Counted from the first letter of the stretch, positions 45,266 through 56,005 are shown. The stretch: DNA of 64,000 nucleotides from Psychrosphaera saromensis (GCF_002954545.1 NZ_MSCH01000003.1:434001-498000); one strand, 5' to 3'. Numbers and translations: made by a program. The notes: a model not told the origin generated them from the sequence alone.

Positions 45266-45556
45266 ATTTATAAATCCTTTATATTATTAATTAGCCTTTA
45301 TGAGAAAGGCAATTTAATCTAGCACAATAAATTAAGTGGTAACAACCTTGTTATTTATCTCGATAAATATTGATTAAATCACGTACCTATAAATAATTAA
45401 TTTTAACTATGTTTACTTTCATTTGCCGTGATTTAGCATCTTTTGCTGACATAAAAAAACCACCAAACCATGCTTAATTCATTATGAATCGGACACGATT
45501 AGATGGTTCAATTAAATAACTATGCTGTAAATTTACACAAAGTTTAGCTGTAAAAC

Positions 45557-47389
45557 TTACTCAACCGTCACTGACTTAGCTAAGTTTCTAGGTTGGTCAA
45601 CGTCTGTGCCTTTAATGATAGCGACGTAGTAACTCAATAACTGTAGCGGTATTGTGTAAACAATTGGCGCTATGATTGGGTCAACATGTGGTACTTCCAT
45701 TACGCGCATAGTGTCGTCGCCTTTGAAGCGTGCATCTTTGTCTGCGAATACATATAAAATACCGCCACGGGCACGTACTTCTTCAACATTAGATTTAAGT
45801 TTTTCTAATAAATCATTGTTTGGTGCAACCACAATTATTGGCATTTCTGCATCAATTAACGCTAACGGACCGTGTTTTAACTCACCAGCTGCGTATGCTT
45901 CTGCGTGAATGTATGAAATTTCTTTTAGCTTTAACGCGCCTTCCATTGCAATTGGGTATTGCTCGCCACGGCCTAAGAATAAGCTATGTTGTTTATCGGC
46001 AAATTCTTCCGCTAGTTTTTCAATACCTTCCGCCATCGTTAGCGTTTCTTCTAACTTATTTGGCAAGGTAGCAAGGGCGGTTACAATTTCTTTTTGTAAC
46101 TCAGCAGTCATGCCTTTTTGTTTGCCTAACGCAACCGTTAGCATTAACAAGGCCACCAGCTGTGTAGTGAATGCTTTGGTTGAAGCAACACCAATTTCAG
46201 CACCCGCATTGGTCATAACCGCTAAGTCAGACTCACGTACTAATGATGAACCTGGTACGTTACACACACTTAAACTGGCTTTATAACCAATCTCTTTTGC
46301 TAAACGCAGTGCTGCTAAAGTATCAGCCGTTTCGCCAGATTGTGAAATCGTAACGATTAATGAGTTAGCTGGAACAAACGACTTTCTGTATCTAAATTCA
46401 GACGCTATCTCAATATTACAACTTACATTAGCAAGCGACTCTAACCAGTAACGTGCAACCATGCCCGAATGGTAAGACGTACCACAAGCAATAATTTGTA
46501 CATGGTCAATGCCCTGTAAAATTTCAGCGGCATTTTCACCTAAATATTCTTCAATAACGGTATCTGCATTAATACGATTTAATAATGTATTACGAACAGC
46601 AGCTGGTTGTTCATGAATTTCTTTCATCATGTAATGACGGTATTCACCTTTGTCACCTGCATCATGCGTTACCGTAGATTCATTAATTTCACGTTCAACT
46701 GCGTTACCGTCAGCATCAAAAATATTAATTTCATCACGAGTAATTTCAGCAACATCACCTTCTTCTAAAAAGATGAACTGACGCGTAACGGGTAATAATG
46801 CCAACTGATCAGAGGCAACAAAGTTTTCGCCGATACCAACGCCAATCACTAATGGGCTACCAGAGCGAGCCACCACAATACGGTCTGGGTTAGCTGGTTC
46901 CATCATTACCGTGCCGTAAGCACCGTCTAATTGCTTAACTGATTTTTGTACTGCCGCTAATAATGTGTCTGTGCTTTTACGGTTTTCATGTACTAAATGC
47001 GCAATAACTTCAGTGTCGGTTGCAGATAAAAACTCGTAACCTTTGGCTTGTAGCTCTGTGCGAAGTACTTCATGGTTTTCAATGATACCGTTATGAACTA
47101 AGGCTATGTCATTGTTAGACATATGTGGATGGGCGTTCTCTTTAGTAACACCACCATGTGTTGCCCAACGAGTATGAGCTATACCAACTGTGCCATTTAC
47201 TTTCGATTTAGCCACGGCTTCAGCAAGGTTTTTAACTTTACCTATTTCACGTTCACGTTTTAACGAGCCGTCACTTTCCATTAAGGCAACACCAGCAGAG
47301 TCGTATCCTCGGTATTCAAGACGCTTAAGGCCTTCTAACAATATATTTACTATATGACGTTCAGCTACGCCACCAACGATTCCACACAT
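45557..47389 (-). CDS. glmS: glutamine-fructose-6-phosphate aminotransferase
   Basis: Makes glucosamine 6-phosphate, the entry to peptidoglycan and LPS precursor synthesis. 610 residues: N-terminal glutaminase with the nucleophile Cys directly after Met (MCGIVGG), then two SIS sugar-isomerase domains (about 285-600), ending in LAKSVTVE. Start 47389 is required to expose the catalytic cysteine and has GGAG seven bases upstream; the TTG at 47401 is false. The DeoR-type regulator gene lies just upstream. Confidence 0.97.
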   Translation of the reverse strand: MCGIVGGVAERHIVNILLEGLKRLEYRGYDSAGVALMESDGSLKREREIGKVKNLAEAVAKSKVNGTVGIAHTRWATHGGVTKENAHPHMSNNDIALVHNGIIENHEVLRTELQAKGYEFLSATDTEVIAHLVHENRKSTDTLLAAVQKSVKQLDGAYGTVMMEPANPDRIVVARSGSPLVIGVGIGENFVASDQLALLPVTRQFIFLEEGDVAEITRDEINIFDADGNAVEREINESTVTHDAGDKGEYRHYMMKEIHEQPAAVRNTLLNRINADTVIEEYLGENAAEILQGIDHVQIIACGTSYHSGMVARYWLESLANVSCNIEIASEFRYRKSFVPANSLIVTISQSGETADTLAALRLAKEIGYKASLSVCNVPGSSLVRESDLAVMTNAGAEIGVASTKAFTTQLVALLMLTVALGKQKGMTAELQKEIVTALATLPNKLEETLTMAEGIEKLAEEFADKQHSLFLGRGEQYPIAMEGALKLKEISYIHAEAYAAGELKHGPLALIDAEMPIIVVAPNNDLLEKLKSNVEEVRARGGILYVFADKDARFKGDDTMRVMEVPHVDPIIAPIVYTIPLQLLSYYVAIIKGTDVDQPRNLAKSVTVE

Positions 47390-47478
47390 AATTTTCTCCA
47401 AAAATTTATTAAGTGTAAAAGCAGAACCTTGCCTGCTTTTTAATATTTTTATAAGCTCAGACTACTGCGCTTATATAA

Positions 47479-48240
47479 CTAATACGCTTTGATCACTAAA
47501 ACGTTTTGAGCGGTTATTAAGCGCTCACTTTCGGCATCGATATCTGCGTCTGTTACCAGCACATCAATATCCTGCCAACTCAATTCTAAGTTAGGTATTT
47601 TTCTATCTAGTTTTTCTGATTCTGCCAACACAATAACTTGTTGTGACACTTCTGCCATCACTCGACTTAGATTAGTCAATTCGTTAAAGGTTGTAGAGCC
47701 ACGGGTTACGTCTAAACCAGACGCGCCCAAAAATGCTTGGTCAAAGTTATAGGCTTTTAACATGTTCTCAGCTTGCTGACCTTGGAATGAATGCGATTGT
47801 GCATCCCAAGTTCCACCTGTCATTAACAAGGTAGGTTCATTTTCTAGTTCAAGAATATGATTAGCTACTTCCAGCGAGTTACTCATCACCACTAAGCCAC
47901 GCACATGTTGAGCGTGAGATAAAACAGCGGACGTTGTGCTGCCACTGTCTATAACAATGCGGTTATGATCTTTAATTAACTCAGCGGCTGCTTTAGCAAT
48001 GGCTTGCTTGCGTTTTGAAATCTCAGGACCTGCCAATTCTGACGAACCAGAAGGTAAGGCAATTGCGCCACCGTATTTACGTAATAACAGTCCGTTAGAT
48101 TCAAGCGCGGTTAAATCTTTACGGATAGTGACTTCCGATGTATTAAACATAGATTTTAACGAATCAACCGTCACTTCATGCTGTTCGTTGACTAATTCAA
48201 CGATTGAACGACGGCGAGACTGAGTATTTCGTTTTTGCAC
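47479..48240 (-). CDS. DeoR/GlpR-family regulator, likely of glmS
   Basis: 253 residues: N-terminal DeoR helix-turn-helix (about 6-60, with VTVDSLKSMFNTSEVTIRKDL) and a sugar-phosphate-binding DeoR C domain with DSGSTTSAV and SGLDVTRGST. The likely effector is a phosphosugar. Adjacent and upstream of glmS on the same strand, so amino-sugar control is inferred. The start GTG at 48240 has AAGGG eight bases upstream; GTG 48246 is only two bases from it. Confidence 0.82.
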   Translation of the reverse strand: MQKRNTQSRRRSIVELVNEQHEVTVDSLKSMFNTSEVTIRKDLTALESNGLLLRKYGGAIALPSGSSELAGPEISKRKQAIAKAAAELIKDHNRIVIDSGSTTSAVLSHAQHVRGLVVMSNSLEVANHILELENEPTLLMTGGTWDAQSHSFQGQQAENMLKAYNFDQAFLGASGLDVTRGSTTFNELTNLSRVMAEVSQQVIVLAESEKLDRKIPNLELSWQDIDVLVTDADIDAESERLITAQNVLVIKAY

Positions 48241-48474
48241 AAACACAACCCTTAACTTTCGATTCGAAAGATTATAGTTTCGTTTATATTTAAATCAAGG
48301 TTTTATTTAAATCAAAAGTTAACGTCCAACAAAAGTAATCGGAAAACTATTACGGTCAATTATGTAGCGAGATCAATCAGGGAAATACCAGTCGAGGGGA
48401 ATGAACTAATACTTTAAATTTAAACATTCAAATTTATCGCTGAATTATGCCCAAGCTAAAGTAAGGAAAATAAA

Positions 48475-48567
48475 ATGAATAAGACCGACACTACTTTATT
48501 AGGATTAGGCTTATTAATAGCAGTGGCTCTACAGGGTGGATTATTTTGTCTAAAATGGCGAGGCTAG
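48475..48567 (+). CDS. 30-residue single-helix membrane peptide
   Basis: MNKTDTTLLGLGLLIAVALQ, then GGLFCLKWRG and a stop. One membrane helix with a basic C-terminus. AAGGAAAA lies five to twelve bases before the ATG, a strong ribosome binding site. It is too short for usual gene callers. Function unknown; similar small single-helix peptides act on membrane complexes, which is only analogy. Confidence 0.6.
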   Translation: MNKTDTTLLGLGLLIAVALQGGLFCLKWRG

Positions 48568-48635
48568 TTAATTTTTTCCATGTTATTTTAATATTTAACC
48601 GCCTACACATTTATAAATATAGACGGATAAAATTA

Positions 48636-48659
48636 ACCCCGTGTCTACTTACACAGGGT
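48636..48659. terminator. possible terminator of yehS or the small peptide gene
   Basis: ACCCCGTGT pairs with ACACAGGGT around CTACTT, with one mismatch. No good T-tract on either strand, so only a candidate. Confidence 0.4.
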
Positions 48660-48673
48660 CACATCACACATCA

Positions 48674-48722
48674 AGCTTCTAGCTTCTAGCTTCTAGCTTC
48701 TAGCTTCTAGCTTACAGCTTTA
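48674..48722. repeat. AGCTTCT heptamer tandem repeat
   Basis: Five perfect AGCTTCT units (48674-48708) and two variants (AGCTTAC, AGCTTTA). It ends 17 bases before the yehS stop codon. Confidence 0.95.
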
Positions 48723-48738
48723 TTTCATTACGGCTTTT

Positions 48739-49239
48739 TTATTCAGCTTCTGGCTCTTCATTATTTTCAGTAGCGTCTACTTCACCACGTAATTTAATTT
48801 GTAAACCTTGTAGGAAGTTACGCATTACTTGGTCTTTACATTCACGGTAATGTTTATGCCCTGCTTTTCTGAAAAATGCACTTAACTCATGTTTGCTTAA
48901 GTTAAAGTTGGCAAGTTCTAAATATTCTAATAAGTCTTCAGCTTTTAAATTAAGAGCGATTTTTAATTTATTAAGCATGATGTTATTTGTTAGTTTTTGC
49001 TCTGGAGCAGGTTGTGCGCCTTCACGTTTACCGCGTTTTTCGTTGATTAACCCGTTTAAGAAAGAGGCCATCATAGGATCTTGTAAGCTTGCATAACGCG
49101 GGTCATCATCTTTTTTCAACCATGATGTTACTTGTTCTTGAGTTACTTTTTGATCTGCCGCTGCAAATGTTTTCATCATTGCAGAGTCACTAAAGTCAAA
49201 GCTGTAACGGATTCGACGTAAAATGTCATTGTTAGTCAT
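48739..49239 (-). CDS. yehS: YehS-like DUF1456 protein
   Basis: 166 residues with two copies of the DUF1456 module: NDILRRIRYSFDFSDSAMMKTF and, later, NIMLNKLKIALNLKAEDLLEYLELANF. Each is followed by a short acidic or basic segment. The second module starts near residue 86. Function unknown; a conserved cytoplasmic protein in gammaproteobacteria. Confidence 0.9.
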   Translation of the reverse strand: MTNNDILRRIRYSFDFSDSAMMKTFAAADQKVTQEQVTSWLKKDDDPRYASLQDPMMASFLNGLINEKRGKREGAQPAPEQKLTNNIMLNKLKIALNLKAEDLLEYLELANFNLSKHELSAFFRKAGHKHYRECKDQVMRNFLQGLQIKLRGEVDATENNEEPEAE

Positions 49240-49387
49240 GGTTGTTTCCTGATTTATAAATTCTGAATTTGGGTGCTTTGCTCATAAACTTGGTAAGAAA
49301 CCAGCAGCCCATTAAATTGTAGCAATGGCTGTATTGTACTTGTTGTGCGCGGTAATGTCAGACTATGAATACTTTTATTTACTCTAT

Positions 49388-49930
49388 TTAGCCTTCCGGC
49401 TCTTGAAGTGACTCTTCTTGTGGCGCTTTGTAGCTAATAACATTCACGTTATAACATACCTTTCCCGTTGGCGTTTGTACCCAAGCTTCTTCGTCTACTT
49501 GCTTGCCAATTAAGGCTCTTGCCATTGGTGCGTCTATGCTGATCCATTTTTTATATACGTCAATTTCATCTGGACCCACTATACGAATTTTAGTTAACTC
49601 GCCATCATCGTTCTCTAATTCTACCCAGGCACCAAAGAATACTTTACCTTCCTGCTCACTTGACGGGTAAATTACTTTTAAAATTTCTAAACGTTTTGTT
49701 AAAAAGCGTACTCGCCAATCTATTTCTCTAAGGCGCTTTTTACCATAAATGTATTCAGCGTTTTCGCTTCTGTCACCTTGAGCCGCGGCTTCAGATACTG
49801 ACTTAGTAATTAGAGGTCGCTCGTCCTTCCATAAGTATGTCAGTTCTTTTTCCAGCTTGTCGTAACCATCGCGTGTAATGTAGTTGGTTTTGGTTAACAG
49901 CTCAGGATCTGGCTTTCTGTAACGCCCCAT
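49388..49930 (-). CDS. greB: transcription elongation factor GreB
   Basis: 180 residues. N-terminal coiled coil with acidic tip (DRSENAEYIYGKKRLREIDWRV) and C-terminal FKBP-like domain (EIDVYKKWISIDAPMARALIGKQVDEE). The ENAEY-YGK-LREIDWRV pattern distinguishes GreB from GreA. It stimulates RNA cleavage by backtracked RNA polymerase. The C-terminus is extended by about 20 acidic residues. Divergent from tex. Confidence 0.93.
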   Translation of the reverse strand: MGRYRKPDPELLTKTNYITRDGYDKLEKELTYLWKDERPLITKSVSEAAAQGDRSENAEYIYGKKRLREIDWRVRFLTKRLEILKVIYPSSEQEGKVFFGAWVELENDDGELTKIRIVGPDEIDVYKKWISIDAPMARALIGKQVDEEAWVQTPTGKVCYNVNVISYKAPQEESLQEPEG

Positions 49931-50159
49931 TAATGCTTCTTATTTTTTGTGATTTCAGTTTATAGGTAGTATTTAAAACTAATAAAAGTAAATGTACAAA
50001 CTTGTTAGTAAAATTCAAGACGGTTTATTTTTCCATTGTTGTTTAAAACTCAGATTTAATCTCAATATATTGCTTTATTATTTTTGTTTTCATACCTATG
50101 ATGCTGCCTTAGCTTTTTGTCAGTTTATTGTGTTTCTATTTTCAAGGATCTTCAAACCT

Positions 50160-52535
50160 ATGTCTGTTGTTAGTCAAACAATCCCTCAGTTAATTGCTGA
50201 AGAAATTTTAGCACGTACCGAGCAAGTTATTGCTGCTATTACCTTATTAGATGAAGGTTCAACGGTGCCATTTATCGCTCGTTACCGTAAAGAAGTTACT
50301 GGCGGGTTAGATGATACCCAGTTACGTAATTTAGAAACTCGTCTTATTTATTTACGTGAATTAGAAGATCGTCGTCAGGTGATCTTAAAGTCGATTAAAG
50401 AACAAGAGAAACTGACTCCTGAATTAGAAAAAGCCATATTATCGGCTGACAATAAAACCCGTTTAGAAGATTTGTATTTACCTTACAAACCAAAACGTCG
50501 TACCAAAGGTGAAATTGCCAAAGAACAAGGTTTAGAGCCATTGGCAGATGCGTTATATGCTGATGCAAATTTAGACCCAGAACAACAAGCGCAAGCATTT
50601 GTTACCGGTGACGTTGCCGATACTAAGGCTGCATTAGATGGCGCTAAATACATCTTAATGGAACGTTTCTCTGAAGACGCTGAGTTGTTAACCAAAGTAC
50701 GTCGTTACTTAAAACAAAATGCTTACCTTGAAGCCAAGGTTATTGCCGGTAAAGAAAACGAAGGTGCAAAATTCCAAGACTATTTTGACCATTCTGAATT
50801 AGCCATTAAAACACCATCGCATCGAGCACTTGCTATGTTACGTGGCAGAAACGAAGGTATTTTACAGTTAGTGTTAAATGCCGATCCGGGTCAAGAAACG
50901 CCAATTAGAGAATCTCAAGTAGAAAACATTATTGCTACTCACTTTGGTTTGAACTTCAACCAAAAAGCTGGCGATAAATGGATGAAATCTGTTGTGCAGT
51001 GGACATGGAAAATCAAAGTATCTATGTCGATGGAAAACGAGTTGTTATCTGAAATTCGTGAAAACGCAGAACAAGAAGCGATTCGCGTATTTGCTAAAAA
51101 CTTAAACGACTTATTAATGGCCGCACCTGCTGGCGCAAAAGCGACACTAGCAATAGACCCAGGTTTTAGAACCGGTTGTAAAATTGCGGTTGTGGATCAC
51201 ACAGGTAAGTTCTTAGACAACGCCACAATTTATCCACACGAGCCTCAAAACCATTGGGATAAATCAATGCGTACTATTGAGTTGTTAGCACGTACTCATA
51301 AAGTGGAATTGATTGCCATTGGTAACGGAACGGCTTCGCGTGAATCAGACAAACTAGCGGCTGAAGTGATAAAAGCTTGTCCAGAATTAAAATTAAGCAA
51401 AGTCATGGTAAGTGAAGCCGGCGCTTCTATTTATTCTGCCAGTGAATTTGCATCAAAAGAGTTTCCAGATTTAGACGTATCTATCCGTGGTGCTGTTTCA
51501 ATCGCCAGAAGATTACAAGACCCACTTGCAGAGCTTGTGAAAATTGAACCTAAGTCTATCGGTGTTGGCCAGTATCAACATGATGTAAGCCAAAGTTCAT
51601 TATCAAAAAGCCTAGATGCGGTTGTAGAAGATTGTGTAAATGCCGTTGGTGTAGATTTAAATATGGCGTCTATTCCGCTGTTAAGCCGAGTGTCTGGTCT
51701 GAATAAAACCTTAGCCAACAACATCGTTAAATTCCGCGATGAAAATGGTAGTTTTAAAAATCGTAAAGACTTAAAAAATGTTGAGCGCTTGGGGCCAAAA
51801 GCCTTTGAACAATGTGCTGGATTCTTAAAAATTGCTAATGGCGACAATCCACTTGATTCATCTTCTGTACATCCTGAAGCGTATCCTGTTGTTACTGAAA
51901 TCATCAAACAAAGTGGTGTTGCGGTAAACGATGTTATTAGTAACTCTGAGTTTTTGTCTAAGATAAATGCCAACGATTACACTAATGATAAATTTGGTTT
52001 ACCTACGGTTGAAGACATTATTAAAGAGTTGGATAAACCAGGACGAGATCCTCGTCCAGAGTTTAAAACGGCAACCTTTAAAGATGGTGTGGAAGCGTTA
52101 AAAGATCTGAAAGAAAACATGATTTTAGAAGGTGTTATCACTAACGTAACTAACTTTGGTGCCTTTGTAGATGTTGGCGTTCACCAAGATGGCTTAGTGC
52201 ATATCTCATCAATGACGGACAAGTTTATTTCTGACCCATCTGAAATTGTAAAAGCCGGTGACATAGTAAAAGTTAAAGTGATGGAAGTAGATATCCCTCG
52301 TAAACGCATTAGCTTATCTATGCGTATGGATGAACAAGCTTCAGGTAAAACTGGAGGGGCTAAGCCTGGAGCAGCTAGGCCTGGCCAATCTAGATCGGTT
52401 AAAGGTGATCAGAAACCTCGTTCTAATAATGGCTCTAATAACACTAACCGTTCGTCTAATAACTCTAGCAATTCTTTGGGCGGCGGCGCTATGGGCAACG
52501 CCTTTGCTGATGCATTTAAAAATGCGAAGAAATAG
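50160..52535 (+). CDS. tex: Tex RNA-binding transcription accessory protein
   Basis: 791 residues: Tex N-terminal helical domain, a YqgF-like nuclease fold ([16 protein letters not shown]), helix-hairpin-helix repeats and a C-terminal S1 domain ([29 protein letters not shown]). A low-complexity tail rich in Asn, Ser and Gly follows. The ATG at 50160 matches the family start; the frame upstream to 49992 is Phe/Cys-rich and unrelated. Acts on structured nucleic acid and RNA during transcription and stress. Confidence 0.95.
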   Translation: MSVVSQTIPQLIAEEILARTEQVIAAITLLDEGSTVPFIARYRKEVTGGLDDTQLRNLETRLIYLRELEDRRQVILKSIKEQEKLTPELEKAILSADNKTRLEDLYLPYKPKRRTKGEIAKEQGLEPLADALYADANLDPEQQAQAFVTGDVADTKAALDGAKYILMERFSEDAELLTKVRRYLKQNAYLEAKVIAGKENEGAKFQDYFDHSELAIKTPSHRALAMLRGRNEGILQLVLNADPGQETPIRESQVENIIATHFGLNFNQKAGDKWMKSVVQWTWKIKVSMSMENELLSEIRENAEQEAIRVFAKNLNDLLMAAPAGAKATLAIDPGFRTGCKIAVVDHTGKFLDNATIYPHEPQNHWDKSMRTIELLARTHKVELIAIGNGTASRESDKLAAEVIKACPELKLSKVMVSEAGASIYSASEFASKEFPDLDVSIRGAVSIARRLQDPLAELVKIEPKSIGVGQYQHDVSQSSLSKSLDAVVEDCVNAVGVDLNMASIPLLSRVSGLNKTLANNIVKFRDENGSFKNRKDLKNVERLGPKAFEQCAGFLKIANGDNPLDSSSVHPEAYPVVTEIIKQSGVAVNDVISNSEFLSKINANDYTNDKFGLPTVEDIIKELDKPGRDPRPEFKTATFKDGVEALKDLKENMILEGVITNVTNFGAFVDVGVHQDGLVHISSMTDKFISDPSEIVKAGDIVKVKVMEVDIPRKRISLSMRMDEQASGKTGGAKPGAARPGQSRSVKGDQKPRSNNGSNNTNRSSNNSSNSLGGGAMGNAFADAFKNAKK

Positions 52536-52562
52536 TAACTAGTTTCGAGTTTCGAGAAAAAC

Positions 52563-52602
52563 AAAAATGCCGACCTGCTTTTGAAGCTGAGTCGGCATTT
52601 TT
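52563..52602. terminator. bidirectional terminator between tex and ygiD
   Basis: AAAATGCCGAC pairs with GTCGGCATTTT across an 18-base loop. T-tracts exist on both strands, and the two genes converge here. Confidence 0.8.
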
Positions 52603-52624
52603 AGTCCTACACTTTTTTACTCAA

Positions 52625-53422
52625 TCACCACAAATACATGCTTGATTTTTTATTCAGTATATTCAATTCAAACGTTTGTAAACAGGCTCGTTGCGCAGCA
52701 CCATAACAAACATGCAATGGTAATAAATGCTCTTCTCTTGGCTGACAATATCTAGCCGCGGGTGCTTGTACCCAATCTGTGAGTAACTCTGTTCTTGTAC
52801 TTTCACTGATCGCTTTATCTGAGCAAGTTGCTAATAACCAGCGTTCAAAAGACACATTCATCGCTCTTGCTTCTTTAGTTTCTGGCGCAAAAAAAGCTTT
52901 CATATTATGAAATGAAAAACCAGATCCAATGATCAACAAGTTATCAACATCTAGCTGATTTATTGCTCGCCCCATTTTTATGTGCTCACTTGGATCTAAA
53001 GTATTTACCAAAGACAACTGAATACAGGGGATATCGGCTTCTGGAAACATTACTTTTAAAGGAACAAATACACCATGATCTAGCCCACGTTGAGGGTCCA
53101 ACTTTGATTTTATACCAGAACGCGTAAACGATGCATGCAGCTGCTCAGCCAATAAAGGCGCCCCCAAACACGGATAGGTAATGTCATATGCAGCTTGAGG
53201 AAAACCATAATAATCATAGATAAGATCTGGTGCAGCGTTTGATGTAATCGTTGGAATATCTTCTTCCCAATGGGCACTCACTACAATAATCGCCGACGGC
53301 TTTTGTAATTGCCCCGCTATACCTTTTAAACAATCTAACATTTCATCATGTGCAGGATCGCCCAGTAATGGCATTGGTCCACCACCATGTGACAAAAATA
53401 AAACTCTAGAATTATTTTTCAT
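52625..53422 (-). CDS. ygiD: YgiD-like class III extradiol ring-cleavage dioxygenase (DODA family)
   Basis: 265 residues. Features: LSHGGGP (metal His), SAHWEED (metal His), GLDHGVFVPLKVMFP and GSGFSFHNM. These match the DOPA 4,5-dioxygenase/YgiD family, which opens catechol rings. The start at 53422 has a ribosome binding site made of a run of nine G; the frame upstream reads through it. Neighbours azoR and the pirin gene suggest quinone or catechol handling. Confidence 0.85.
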   Translation of the reverse strand: MKNNSRVLFLSHGGGPMPLLGDPAHDEMLDCLKGIAGQLQKPSAIIVVSAHWEEDIPTITSNAAPDLIYDYYGFPQAAYDITYPCLGAPLLAEQLHASFTRSGIKSKLDPQRGLDHGVFVPLKVMFPEADIPCIQLSLVNTLDPSEHIKMGRAINQLDVDNLLIIGSGFSFHNMKAFFAPETKEARAMNVSFERWLLATCSDKAISESTRTELLTDWVQAPAARYCQPREEHLLPLHVCYGAAQRACLQTFELNILNKKSSMYLW

Positions 53423-53425
53423 ATT

Positions 53426-53434
53426 CCCCCCCCC
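53426..53434. repeat. homopolymer of nine C at the ygiD ribosome binding site
   Basis: Nine C on the plus strand form the G-run that serves as ribosome binding site of ygiD, three bases before the ATG. Such runs change length by slippage, which would shift spacing and strength. Confidence 0.8.
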
Positions 53435-53489
53435 TAAGCTAAACATCTATTAAGTACAAAGCCCTTGTTAGTTAACTGAGTTACCTGGC

Positions 53490-54116
53490 TTAGATTAACG
53501 ATTCTAATACAACATCCATTGCTTGTTTGGCTCCTAGGATATTTTCCTCTTTTGCCGGCATCGCTAATCCTTCCGCATAAATAAACTGTACGTCTGTAAT
53601 ACCAATAAATGCTAATACATCTTTAAGGTACTGAGTTTGGCTGTCTTTTGGTGTACCTTGGTACATACCACCACGGGCAGCAACAATAATGGCTTTTTTA
53701 CCTTCTAATAAACCAACAGGGCCTTGCTCTGTATATTTAAAAGTAATACCTGCTCTAGCAATACGGTCAATCCATGCTTTGAATGTCGAAGGAATACCAA
53801 AGTTATACATTGGCATACCTATCACTAGCGTATCTGTATTTTGTAACTCAGCCACTAAACTATCAGAAATATCGGCGAGTTGAGATTGCCCGTCAGTACG
53901 TTCATTTGCTGGAGTCATCCAAGCACCCATTTCAGCCTGAGTTAGATGTGGAAGTGCATCTTGTGATAAATCTCGGCTAACAAGATTCACCTGTGTTTTA
54001 GCTTTGCCTTTTAATCTAGTCACAAACTCATGTGACAATATATTTGAATTACCAAGTTTACCGTTTATTGATGAATTAACTAATAGAACATTATTTATTT
54101 CAGAAGCTGCGCTCAT
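53490..54116 (-). CDS. azoR: FMN-dependent NADH-azoreductase
   Basis: 208 residues, flavodoxin-like. FMN site: LLVNSSINGKLGNS at the N-terminus, GMPMYNFGIPSTFKAWIDRIARAG in the middle and AARGGMYQG later, all strong AzoR hallmarks. Reduces azo dyes and quinones with NADH; quinone reduction is the likely native role. Divergent from a LysR gene, 183 bases away, which may control it. Confidence 0.92.
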   Translation of the reverse strand: MSAASEINNVLLVNSSINGKLGNSNILSHEFVTRLKGKAKTQVNLVSRDLSQDALPHLTQAEMGAWMTPANERTDGQSQLADISDSLVAELQNTDTLVIGMPMYNFGIPSTFKAWIDRIARAGITFKYTEQGPVGLLEGKKAIIVAARGGMYQGTPKDSQTQYLKDVLAFIGITDVQFIYAEGLAMPAKEENILGAKQAMDVVLESLI

Positions 54117-54299
54117 TTTAAAATCCTTAATTTGTTTACCTTGGTAACTAGTATTATGTTATTTTTAACAGAATAAAATCGTTAAAATACGTACAAACCA
54201 TTCGTTAAAACAGAATGTATTTGAAATTAAATGTCGCTAAGATAAATATAACTAAAAGTACGGCATGTTAACCAAACCTATAAAACAAAGAGTAAAGCT

Positions 54300-55208
54300 G
54301 TGTTAAGAATTACATTAGAACAATGGCGAATGTTTAGAGCGGTTGTGGAGTTTGGCGGTTTTAATCAAGCGTCACAAGGCATACACAAGAGCCAATCAAG
54401 TATTCATAATGCCGTGGGGAAAATTGAAAACTCATTGGATGTGAAGCTTTTTAGCATTGAAGGTAGAAAAACCGTATTAACCGAGGCTGGAGCGTTAATC
54501 CTCAGGCGTGCTAATTTTCTACTTGATGAAGCTAGTAAAGTAGAAGCCATTGGTCATACGCTTGGGCAAGGTACTGAGAGTCGTCTTCGCATTGCTGTTG
54601 ACGAAATTTTTCCACAGTCTTTGTTATTTAAAGTTTTAGAAAACGTTTCTATTCAATATCCTCTATTACAAATTGAGTTAATTGAAACGGTATTAAATGG
54701 CTCCACTGAATTACTAGAAAGTACCAAGGTCGACATTGCTATTTCAGCCACGCCATTAAGTAATGGTCTGAGTGAAAGTCTTTGTCATATTGAATTTGTT
54801 GGTGTTGCCAGCCCAGATCATCCGCTACATAAACTAGACGCAGAGCTGACGTTAGAAGATTTAAAGAGTCACCGCCAGATTGTGGTACGAGATTCTGCCA
54901 TAGGGAATAAAAAGGACGAAGGTTGGTTAGGGGCAAATCAGCGCTGGACCGTTAGCCATATTAAAACCTCAATCGATATGATCTGTAAAGGTTTGGGCTT
55001 TGCCTGGTTACCTACAACCTCAATTGAACAACAACTAGAAACACAACAATTAAGACCACTTAGGCTTAACCGTAACAGCAAACGTTCTGGCCAATTATAT
55101 TTAGTGTTTAAAGATGTCGACCGCTTAGGCCCAGCGGCTAAGTGTTTTTTAGCTGAGTTACGTGAACAATGTTTATCTATTAACAAGCCTGATTTACAGA
55201 GTAACTAA
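54300..55208 (+). CDS. LysR-family regulator
   Basis: 302 residues: N-terminal winged helix (about 1-62, LEQWRMFRAVVEFGGFNQASQGIHKSQSSIHNAVGKIE) and a LysR substrate-binding domain. Start is GTG at 54300. Typically binds a site next to the divergent gene, here azoR, and could respond to a quinone or related compound. The downstream pirin and TauE genes are on the same strand. Confidence 0.85.
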   Translation: MLRITLEQWRMFRAVVEFGGFNQASQGIHKSQSSIHNAVGKIENSLDVKLFSIEGRKTVLTEAGALILRRANFLLDEASKVEAIGHTLGQGTESRLRIAVDEIFPQSLLFKVLENVSIQYPLLQIELIETVLNGSTELLESTKVDIAISATPLSNGLSESLCHIEFVGVASPDHPLHKLDAELTLEDLKSHRQIVVRDSAIGNKKDEGWLGANQRWTVSHIKTSIDMICKGLGFAWLPTTSIEQQLETQQLRPLRLNRNSKRSGQLYLVFKDVDRLGPAAKCFLAELREQCLSINKPDLQSN

Positions 55209-55315
55209 AACAAACATTCTTTAAAAACGAATGATTGAGACAATAATTGATAATTTTAATCTACTCATATGAATATTAAACTAGCTTCATTAAAACAGCG
55301 TATTGGGGTTTAGTT

Positions 55316-56005
55316 ATGAAATATATTAGAAGGTCAGAAGAAAGAGGCCAAGTCGATTTTGGTTGGTTGCAGAGTAAACATAGTTTTTCCTTTGGTGAGT
55401 ATCACGATCCAAAACACATGGGCGTGTCTGTATTAAGAGTGATAAACGACGACATGGTTATGCCAGCTCAAGGTTTTGGTACACACGGACATCGCGATAT
55501 GGAAATCATATCTTATGTGATTGAAGGTGCGCTGAAACATGAAGATAGCACAGGCAACAAATACACTGTCCCAGCTGGTGATGTGCAGCGTATGAGTGCA
55601 GGTAGTGGAGTTAAGCATTCTGAATTTAACGCCTCAACTACCGACCCAGTTAAGTTTTTACAAATCTGGATACAACCTAATGTAATGGGTATTGAACCAA
55701 GCTATGAACAGAAAAGTATCCTACAGCAAGGTCAGTTAACGCCGTTAGTCACGCCAAGCGGCTCAAGTGACACATTAAGTATTAATCAAAATGCCAGCAT
55801 ATCTCGTTTAGTTTTAATGAATGGGGAAGCTTTCACGTTAAATACCGAACAACAAACAGGATACTTACATATTGTAAAAGGTAGCCTACTGGTTGATGGA
55901 GAAGAGTTTAATGCTGGCGATGCCTTTGCGATTGACTCACAGCAACATTGTGAAGTAAAAGCTAACTCAGCTCTTGAAGCGCTTTGGTTTAACTTACCCA
56001 GTTAA
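55316..56005 (+). CDS. pirin family protein
   Basis: 229 residues, bicupin. HSFSFGEYHDPKHMGVSVLRVINDD, the metal motif GTHGHRDMEIISYVIEGALKHEDS and GSGVKHSEFN match bacterial pirins of the YhaK/YhhW type. Some have quercetinase activity. Metal ligands appear complete (two His in THGHRD, one His in VKHSE, Glu after it). Confidence 0.88.
   Translation: MKYIRRSEERGQVDFGWLQSKHSFSFGEYHDPKHMGVSVLRVINDDMVMPAQGFGTHGHRDMEIISYVIEGALKHEDSTGNKYTVPAGDVQRMSAGSGVKHSEFNASTTDPVKFLQIWIQPNVMGIEPSYEQKSILQQGQLTPLVTPSGSSDTLSINQNASISRLVLMNGEAFTLNTEQQTGYLHIVKGSLLVDGEEFNAGDAFAIDSQQHCEVKANSALEALWFNLPS

Larger units (their letters stand above)
48247..48738. other. 492-base gap holding a small peptide gene and a heptamer repeat
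   Basis: Contains the deoR promoter, the 30-residue peptide gene at 48475-48567, a hairpin at 48636-48659 (ACCCCGTGT with ACACAGGGT) and the AGCTTCT repeat. Otherwise unremarkable AT-rich DNA. Confidence 0.6.

Noticed and set aside
45450-45515. Complex hairpin with seven T after glmS
   Set aside because: AACCAT and ATGGTT could pair with two small inner hairpins before a T run, but the long loop makes it too uncertain to list as a terminator.
45909-46286. 125-residue plus-strand frame within glmS
   Set aside because: Antisense to a strongly conserved gene and Ser/Ala-rich as expected for a shadow frame.
48674-48722. Heptamer repeat as a CRISPR array
   Set aside because: Units are 7 bases with no spacers; no cas genes nearby.
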